In this document: positions 14,499 to 19,451 of the stretch, piece after piece | Layout: every line of letters begins with the position of its first letter | How positions within the stretch are numbered: position 1 is the stretch's first letter | Assembly (NCBI GenBank): GCA_002347475.1 | Contig: DDXI01000077.1 | Coordinates: forward strand, 307 to 19,757 | DNA: 19,451 bases | Reading direction: 5' to 3' | Source: Peptococcaceae bacterium UBA2264 | GTDB taxonomy: Bacteria; Bacillota; Desulfitobacteriia; Desulfitobacteriales; Desulfitobacteriaceae | The notes under the pieces: generated by a model | The model's database searches: none | Seen by the model: the letters and a program-made list of their open reading frames with translations, nothing else | Told to the model about the DNA's origin: nothing | Made by a program: the position numbers and the translations under genes

Positions 14499-15704
14499 TC
14501 ATTTTACAGGTATCATTTTACCACGTATCCAGACTTCTTTAAGGTTCCAATTCGCATCCAGTCGTAAAAAAGTTGCTTCTTTACCCTTCTCCAGGGAACC
14601 TGTTCTCCAATCAAGTCCCAGTAATCTGGCAGGTCCCAGAGACGCCATCCGGACGGCCTCAGGAATCGGAATACCCACTTTATATATCAGCGACTTTACT
14701 CCGTCAAGCAGGGTAGACGCACTCCCTGCCAATATTCCGTCAGTCAGACAGACTTTCCCTTGTCCCACTACAGCGGTCTGCCCGCCTATGTCGTATACTC
14801 CCTCAGGCATTCCAACTGCCCGCATGCCATCAGATATCAAGATCAGTCCGTCTGTTCCTTTGAGCCGGTAAAGTATATCCAGGACAGCCGGATGCAAGTG
14901 CTGTAAATCGGCGATCATTTCCACTGTTACCGCATCATCTGTCAGCGCCATTCCGATAAGTGCAGGCTCACGATGGTGCAGGGGCCGCATAGCGTTAAAG
15001 CCATGAGTAATATGCCTGATACCCCAACTCAGGGCTTGCTGAGCCTCTGCCCAGGTGGCCGCTGAATGACCTGCCGCAGGAATTATTCCTAAACACAGGC
15101 AATCCCTGATCACAGCTTCAGCCCCGGCTAATTCCGGAGCCAGAGTGATTATCTTCAGATTGTTTTCGGACCAGGTCCGGTATTTATGCAATAAGTCCAG
15201 TGATGGTTCCTGCAAATAGGTGCCTTCATGAGCACCAGCATACTGTGGGGAAAGAAAAGGCCCTTCCAGATATATTCCCAGACAAACAGCCCTGGCAGGC
15301 GATTCAACTGATTGCTCGTGTTCTATTGAGAAAACGGGGGCTTCATGACCATAAATCCTAATAAAAGCAGCGAGTGCCTTCAGACTTCGGGACAAGTCTT
15401 CCTCACCTGTAGTCATTGTTGCAGCTAAAAACGCCGTAGTGCCCTCCCTCAGCAGTGTCTGGGCAACCTTTTGCAGGGAAGCAGGCTGAGCATCCATAAC
15501 ATCTGCTCCTCCTGCTCCATGAACATGGATATCTATCAGGCCGGGGACAAGCCAATCTTCCTGGTCTTCGCCTTCCGTTTCCCTTGAGCCTGTCATAGAA
15601 ACAATCTGTCCGTCTTCTATTTCAACCACGGCCCCAGGCAGAACCTTTGTCGGCAGAACAGCCCTGACTCCCCTGATAACCTGCCGCTTGGAATAAGCCT
15701 TCAA
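14499..15704 (-). CDS. nagA: N-acetylglucosamine-6-phosphate deacetylase
   Basis: 401 residues, typical for NagA, which removes acetate from GlcNAc-6-P in amino-sugar and wall recycling. Metal and active-site residues are visible: H60 and H62 (DIHVHGAGG), E147 (YLEGPF), H213 (AGHSAA), H234 (THGFNAM; usually THLFNAM) and catalytic D292 (ISDGM). The start is TTG 15704 behind a GGGGGG run. No nagB or PTS gene is adjacent, so amino-sugar catabolism is not completed here. The gene begins only 25 bases past a strong terminator and has no room for its own ordinary promoter; see findings. Confidence 0.92.
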   Translation of the reverse strand: MKAYSKRQVIRGVRAVLPTKVLPGAVVEIEDGQIVSMTGSRETEGEDQEDWLVPGLIDIHVHGAGGADVMDAQPASLQKVAQTLLREGTTAFLAATMTTGEEDLSRSLKALAAFIRIYGHEAPVFSIEHEQSVESPARAVCLGIYLEGPFLSPQYAGAHEGTYLQEPSLDLLHKYRTWSENNLKIITLAPELAGAEAVIRDCLCLGIIPAAGHSAATWAEAQQALSWGIRHITHGFNAMRPLHHREPALIGMALTDDAVTVEMIADLQHLHPAVLDILYRLKGTDGLILISDGMRAVGMPEGVYDIGGQTAVVGQGKVCLTDGILAGSASTLLDGVKSLIYKVGIPIPEAVRMASLGPARLLGLDWRTGSLEKGKEATFLRLDANWNLKEVWIRGKMIPVK

Positions 15705-15729
15705 TCCTGATCCCCCCTTGATTCAATCC

Positions 15730-15757
15730 AAAAAGGAACCCCTCCGGGTTCCTTTTT
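15730..15757 (-). terminator. Strong terminator between the VWA gene and nagA
   Basis: A perfect 12-bp stem, AAAAAGGAACCC with GGGTTCCTTTTT, around a 4-base loop and ending in TTTTT on the minus strand. It overlaps the last bases of the VWA gene. Because of its symmetry it would also work on the plus strand, where no gene is seen. Confidence 0.85.
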
Positions 15758-16976
15758 ACTTGCGCACCATTAATTTCTTAACAGCCTTATCAAGACCCTC
15801 CAGTGTCAATTCATACATTGGGAAAATATCCTGCACCATTTTTATGGTCTCAGAGCCGTAGACCCGTTCCCAAATCCGCTCAGGAACAGGATTGAGCCAA
15901 ACATTATAGGAAAATTTCCTGGCTAAACGCTCCAACCAGGTAATTCCCGGCAGTTCATTCCCCAAGTCCCAAAAGATATTGCCGTCAGCCAGGCAGAGTT
16001 CACTGGGAGCCATGGCCGCATCCCCAATAAAAACTGCCTTATAATCCGAATTGAGCAAACGTATAACATCTTCTGTTTTAACAGATTTGCTTATACTGTT
16101 AGTGGCATCCAGATACAAATGATCATAAATACAGTTATGAAAATAGTAGAATTTTAAATCCTGAAAATGGGAGGACTTATGCACCGCCGAAAACAACTGG
16201 CTGCAGATATTAATATAGGGGTACATGGAACCGCCAACATCCATCAGGACAATAACCTTTACCGTGTTCTTACGCGACCTTGTCCAGACAAGCTTTAGGC
16301 GTCCGGCATTCTTGCAGGTTTCAGCAATTGTCTCCTCCAAATCCAGCTGATCCTTGATTCCCTCGAGACGGGTGCTGAACTGACGCAGCCGGCGTAAAGC
16401 AATTTCAAATTGTCGTACTCCCAGGGTCTCATCACAGCGATATTCCCGGTAGTTACGCTCAGCCGCTACTTTCACTGCCGACCGGCCGTGGGATTCTCCA
16501 CCGATCCGGATACCGCCGGGATGAAAACCGGAATGCCCAAAAGGTGAGGTGCCGCCTGTTCCGATCCATTTATTGCCACCGTGATGAGGGCCATCCTGGG
16601 TACGCAAGCGCTCTTCCAAAGCAGCTTTTAAACTCTCCCAATCCGGAAATCCCAACTTTTTCAGAATCCTGTTTCGTTCTTCTTCCGAAAACATTCTGGC
16701 CGGCAAGGGATTCTCCATCCACTTGGCAACCTGATCCAATAATTTTTGCGGGGTATCTATTCCCTGAAAATAATTCTGGAATACCAGATCATACTTATCA
16801 AAATGACTCTCGCTTTTAACCAAAACGGCTCTGGCCAGATAGTAAAAACCGGACAGGCTTGATTCAGCTAAACCCGCATTCAGTCCTTCCATCAAGGTCA
16901 TCCATTCAGTCAGCGAAACTGGAACACCCTCGCGCCTCAGCTGATAGAAAAAATCTGTAAACATCCTCTTTACCAA
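15756..16976 (-). CDS. VWA-domain protein (CoxE-like, COG3825 type)
   Basis: 406 residues. The N-terminal half is helical (DFFYQLRREGVPVSLTEW opening is typical). It is followed by a Gly/His-rich flexible stretch (129-166) and a VWA domain from about 235. The MIDAS-like motif is DVGGSM (D246 to S250), lacking the first serine of DxSxS, as far as I know usual for this family. Such proteins act with MoxR ATPases to load metals or remodel partner proteins; the specific target is unknown. The start is TTG 16976, overlapping the MoxR stop by 7 bases, or ATG 16964; neither has a clean ribosome site, consistent with translational coupling. The gene ends inside a terminator. Confidence 0.88.
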   Translation of the reverse strand: MVKRMFTDFFYQLRREGVPVSLTEWMTLMEGLNAGLAESSLSGFYYLARAVLVKSESHFDKYDLVFQNYFQGIDTPQKLLDQVAKWMENPLPARMFSEEERNRILKKLGFPDWESLKAALEERLRTQDGPHHGGNKWIGTGGTSPFGHSGFHPGGIRIGGESHGRSAVKVAAERNYREYRCDETLGVRQFEIALRRLRQFSTRLEGIKDQLDLEETIAETCKNAGRLKLVWTRSRKNTVKVIVLMDVGGSMYPYINICSQLFSAVHKSSHFQDLKFYYFHNCIYDHLYLDATNSISKSVKTEDVIRLLNSDYKAVFIGDAAMAPSELCLADGNIFWDLGNELPGITWLERLARKFSYNVWLNPVPERIWERVYGSETIKMVQDIFPMYELTLEGLDKAVKKLMVRK

Positions 16977-17839
16977 CCATAACCACGATTAACAGACCGG
17001 GCCTGTTCTTTGGAGCCGCGGGAATGCAGTTGTCTAAGGGTAACCGCAAAATCCTGATTTTTCTTCAGAAGCGCTCCCAGGAAAGGTATTTCCCTGCTTA
17101 TCCTGTCAGGGGCAATACCGCCAACAGTCAAAGCTTGAACCCAGTCCAAAAGTTCACTGGTACTGGGTTTTTTTTGCAGACCATTAATACTGCGCAGCCA
17201 GTAAAAGGCTTTCAAGGCTTCAGTCAGCAGATTTTCCTCCAAATCAGGATAATGGACATGAACGATATCTGCCATCATCGTCTGGTCTGGAAAATCGATA
17301 TAATGAAAAATACAACGCCGCAGAAAAGCATCAGGCAGTTCTTTTTCGGCATTGCTGGTTATGATAACAACAGGCCGGTGTTTGGCAGCAATGGTTTCCC
17401 CTGTTTCCGGGATATAGAAACTCATCACATCCAATTCCCACAACAGGTCATTGGGGAATTCCAGGTCAGCCTTATCGATCTCATCGATCAAAAGTATGAC
17501 TCTTTCCGGTGAGGCAAAGGCCTCTCCCAGCTTACCCAATTTGATGTATTGCTTAATATCGGAAACATCCCGCTCCCCAAACTGACTGTCATACAGACGC
17601 TGGACAGTATCGTAGACATAGAGACCATCCTGGGCCTTGGTAGTCGATTTAATGTTCCAGATAAGCAGATTCAGATCAAGAGAACGGGCTATGCTTTCCG
17701 CTAAAACTGTTTTGCCGGTTCCTGGTTCACCTTTGATCAGTAATGGTCGGCTCAAAGCCACAGAAATATTTACACTATTGCGGAGATCAGGTGATACTAT
17801 ATAATCTTCAGTTCCCTTGTATGTTATTTGCTTCGTCAT
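16970..17839 (-). CDS. MoxR-family AAA+ ATPase
   Basis: 289 residues of a MoxR/CbbQ-type ATPase. Walker A is GEPGTGKT (37-44), Walker B VILLIDEID (D119, E120), sensor 1 is IITSNAE, and the arginine finger region is FLRRCIFHYIDFP. A C-terminal helical lid extends to the end. It probably forms a hexamer that works with the VWA protein encoded in the next, overlapping gene. ATG 17839 is preceded by GGGAGG (somewhat far) and TGAGG. A -10-like TATACT lies at 17883-17888 on the minus strand, but its -35 is weak. Confidence 0.93.
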   Translation of the reverse strand: MTKQITYKGTEDYIVSPDLRNSVNISVALSRPLLIKGEPGTGKTVLAESIARSLDLNLLIWNIKSTTKAQDGLYVYDTVQRLYDSQFGERDVSDIKQYIKLGKLGEAFASPERVILLIDEIDKADLEFPNDLLWELDVMSFYIPETGETIAAKHRPVVIITSNAEKELPDAFLRRCIFHYIDFPDQTMMADIVHVHYPDLEENLLTEALKAFYWLRSINGLQKKPSTSELLDWVQALTVGGIAPDRISREIPFLGALLKKNQDFAVTLRQLHSRGSKEQARSVNRGYGW

Positions 17840-17893
17840 ACCTCATAACCTCCCAGATGTGTTTTTGCCGGATACCAATAAAAGTATACATTC

Positions 17894-18463
17894 TTATTCT
17901 TTAGCCGAAAAACCAAAAGTACCGATCTTCTCAGCCAGGGGCCGATACTCCCTGAGGCTATAACTATAAGGTTTAATCAGGTTGACATCCGGCCGACCCA
18001 TTTCATTAAGGACATCTTCATTATAATGTACTGCTAATATTTCAGCTATAAAAGCATCATGACTGCCCAGATTGACCGTTTGCCGCACTTTGCATTCCAG
18101 ATTTACCGGGCATTCACTGATCAGTGGTGTTTTAATATAGGTAGCCGGTGTTGTGGTCAGGCCTGTCTCCTTGAATTTATCAACCTTTTCTCCGGAAACC
18201 ATTCCGCAAAAGTCCACCACTTTAGCCTGAGCAGCTGTCGGTATATTGACTACGAATTCCCCGGACTCCTTGATCAATTTATTGGAATACCGGTTTGTGT
18301 CGAGTCCAACATAGAGAATCGGAGGAACAGAATTCATAATTCCGGTCCAGGCTACAGTGATGATATTGGGAGTACCGCCTGCAAGCATTGAAGTTACCAG
18401 TACTGTGGGCACAGGAAAAAGAACAGGGCTTGGTTTTTGCATAATCTTGTTAATATTGATCAC
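17894..18463 (-). CDS. Flavin reductase-like FMN-binding split-barrel protein
   Basis: 189 residues of the flavin reductase-like / flavoredoxin group, which bind FMN and move electrons in anaerobes. Typical blocks: PVPTVLVTSMLAGGTPNIITVAWTG, PPILYVGLDTNRYSNKLI, GEFVVNIPT and a C-terminal SREYRPL-like segment. No redox partner is adjacent, so the role is not defined. The start is GTG 18463 with AAAAAGG only 2 bases upstream, which is too close for a good site. An ATG seven codons later has no site at all. The poor site makes sense if the gene was once coupled to the NUDIX gene upstream (see findings). Confidence 0.88.
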   Translation of the reverse strand: MININKIMQKPSPVLFPVPTVLVTSMLAGGTPNIITVAWTGIMNSVPPILYVGLDTNRYSNKLIKESGEFVVNIPTAAQAKVVDFCGMVSGEKVDKFKETGLTTTPATYIKTPLISECPVNLECKVRQTVNLGSHDAFIAEILAVHYNEDVLNEMGRPDVNLIKPYSYSLREYRPLAEKIGTFGFSAKE

Positions 18464-18493
18464 AACCTTTTTCTTAATTGAGTCTCATATAGA

Positions 18494-18502
18494 ATTATAA
18501 CA
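18494..18502 (-). promoter_or_regulatory. Extended -10 promoter before the flavin reductase gene
   Basis: Minus-strand TGTTATAAT, identical to the extended -10 of the 102-aa gene promoter. The start would be near 18487, about 24 bases before the GTG. No convincing -35. Confidence 0.4.
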
Positions 18503-18548
18503 TCCAAATCGGACAGAATGGCGAACAATTCCCCAAAGTGCCTGTATA

Positions 18549-18580
18549 AAAGAGAATTAACCCTAAAGAGAATTAACCCT
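18549..18580. repeat. Perfect 2 x 16-bp tandem duplication at the NUDIX stop codon
   Basis: AAAGAGAATTAACCCT occurs twice without spacer (18549-18564 and 18565-18580). The junction creates the TAG stop (18565-18563, minus strand) of the NUDIX gene. As 16 is not a multiple of 3, the duplication shifts the frame. Confidence 0.9.
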
Positions 18581-19228
18581 TCTGATAAAATCATAAACGA
18601 TTCTGGCAGTTGAACCCCAGATAATTTCACCCTGGACTTTATAAGCGTATACTTTGTAAGAACGATCACCCCAAGGCTTGGTATACCTTTCCGGCAACCC
18701 TAATTCGCGGGCAGGAAAAGTGATTATCTCTTTGCCTTCCTCGTTGATAAATGAAGGATAATTTATATAACTGACCTGGTATTCATCAGGTTTATTTTTT
18801 TGGAAATGGACTATTGGTACTGTAAAAATATACTCAACTTCTTTCTTGTCAATGATTATTTCAGCCAAAGACTGGAGATCAGCTATGCCGACATAAGGAT
18901 TAATTATGGCCCCCATGGGAGCAACAATAGTATCAAGTTTACCTATAATACTCACTTTCTCTCTGGCAATGCCCAATTCCTCTTCTGTTTCCCGCAAGAC
19001 AGTGTGTTCAAAATCAGGGTCAACCTCAGGATCATGATGCCCTCCCGGAAAACAGACCTCACCGCCTTGTCTGATTTTTTGAGCTCTTTTTTGAAAAACC
19101 AAATGGTATTCCCCATTGTGCAAAACCATCAGAACCAGGACTGCTGATTTAAAATATTCCTCACTGCCGTTTATTCCCGGAATCAAAGGTAAGACTTCTT
19201 TTAATTTCATAATTTTTTCTTTCTGCAT
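18563..19228 (-). CDS. NUDIX hydrolase, CoA-pyrophosphatase-like (NudL/YeaB group)
   Basis: 221 residues. The group-specific block QKRAQKIRQGGEVCFPGG (46-63) precedes the Nudix box, which continues through RETEEELGI (79-87, with metal-binding E83 and E84). The spacing between GG and RE has one or two more residues than the classic box. The likely reaction is cleavage of CoA or a related nucleotide diphosphate to phosphopantetheine and 3',5'-ADP. ATG 19228 follows GAGGTG by about 8 bases. The C-terminus is set by a 16-bp duplication; without it the frame would run 29 residues further to a TGA overlapping the next gene's GTG. It is divergent from a partial gene at the right edge. Confidence 0.9.
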   Translation of the reverse strand: MQKEKIMKLKEVLPLIPGINGSEEYFKSAVLVLMVLHNGEYHLVFQKRAQKIRQGGEVCFPGGHHDPEVDPDFEHTVLRETEEELGIAREKVSIIGKLDTIVAPMGAIINPYVGIADLQSLAEIIIDKKEVEYIFTVPIVHFQKNKPDEYQVSYINYPSFINEEGKEIITFPARELGLPERYTKPWGDRSYKVYAYKVQGEIIWGSTARIVYDFIRRVNSL

Positions 19229-19302
19229 CTGATTTCACCTCGAAATTATTTTATTATCAAACCTGTCTGCAACAGGCTGATCATTTTTTTCAATCACTCA
19301 AC

Positions 19303-19332
19303 TTGACAATTCACAGTCAAAAAACCAATAAT
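19303..19332 (+). promoter_or_regulatory. Promoter with overlapping inverted repeat, right-edge gene
   Basis: A perfect TTGACA (19303-19308), an 18-base spacer and AATAAT (19327-19332). The -35 is the left arm of an inverted repeat, TTGAC 19303-19307 and GTCAA 19316-19320, which could be an operator. Transcription would begin near 19339. Confidence 0.5.
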
Positions 19333-19392
19333 ATAGAGATAATCCCATTTTTGAAATTTCTTAAGCTTCATAATCTGAAAGGAAGATGTTAT

Positions 19393-19451
19393 TTGAAGGT
19401 AAAAATAATCAATTCGCCGGACTCCAGATTGCTTGAGAAGGAAGTCAATCA
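19393..19451 (+). CDS. Start of an unidentified gene, cut by the window edge
   Basis: TTG 19393 lies 7 bases after AGGAAG and opens a frame reading MKVKIINSPDSRLLEKEVN up to the edge. The promoter above and the good ribosome site make a real gene likely. The visible 19 residues (a beta strand then a charged helix) are too few to name a family. Confidence 0.5.
   Translation, partial: MKVKIINSPDSRLLEKEVN

Noticed and set aside
19263..19293. CCTGT-CTGCA-ACAGG hairpin near the right edge as a terminator
   Set aside because: The stem is only 5 bp, and the T-run lies about 8 bases away; it sits between divergent genes where no terminator is needed.
1..19451. CRISPR array, tRNA genes, transposases, toxin-antitoxin or phage defence genes
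   Set aside because: No repeat-spacer pattern, no tRNA cloverleaf and no matching proteins were seen when reading both strands.

Overview
The window looks like chromosomal DNA of a low-GC Gram-positive bacterium, most likely an anaerobic Clostridia member (Peptococcaceae-like). The signs are strong AGGAGG-type ribosome binding sites, frequent TTG and GTG starts, sigma-A-type promoters often with an extended -10 (TGn-TATAAT), a lipoprotein, a c-di-AMP riboswitch, and a typical Firmicute gene set. There are no tRNA or rRNA genes, no CRISPR array, no phage genes and no transposase. This is from sequence alone; no taxonomic search was possible.

Left part (1-6,663): a DinG-type exonuclease/helicase runs off the left edge on the minus strand. 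It is divergent from a small lipoprotein gene. Then come a fused aminodeoxychorismate synthase (pabA-pabB) and pabC on the plus strand, which together make p-aminobenzoate for folate. A 305-base gap after pabC holds three promoter-like sequences and a possible small structured RNA, followed by an orphan 102-aa gene. Convergent to it are a DUF2103-like small protein and a YfcE-type phosphoesterase, a tight two-gene operon on the minus strand.

Middle (6,664-10,586): uvrC on the plus strand, then an elaborate palindrome (13-bp arms enclosing a 7-bp hairpin), then an exported NlpC/P60 peptidoglycan hydrolase on the minus strand. The roughly 1-kb stretch upstream of the hydrolase has no credible protein gene but is full of RNA. 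It holds a c-di-AMP (ydaO-yuaA) riboswitch directly in front of the hydrolase. Before that lies a self-contained, roughly 620-nt structured RNA with its own promoter and terminator. This large RNA is the most interesting object in the window. Its size and host type fit the OLE class, but it could be undescribed.

Right part (10,587-19,451): a long run of minus-strand genes. In transcription order these are a NUDIX (CoA-pyrophosphatase-like) hydrolase, a flavin reductase-like protein, a MoxR ATPase overlapping a VWA protein, a strong terminator hairpin, and then nagA, a PlsC-like acyltransferase, an MtaD/SsnA-type amidohydrolase, an ACT-domain protein and a DUF711/UPF0210 protein. nagA starts only 25 bases past the terminator, so the last five genes probably depend on read-through of it. 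A perfect 16-bp tandem duplication sits exactly on the NUDIX stop codon and appears to have shortened that gene. A divergent plus-strand gene begins at the right edge.
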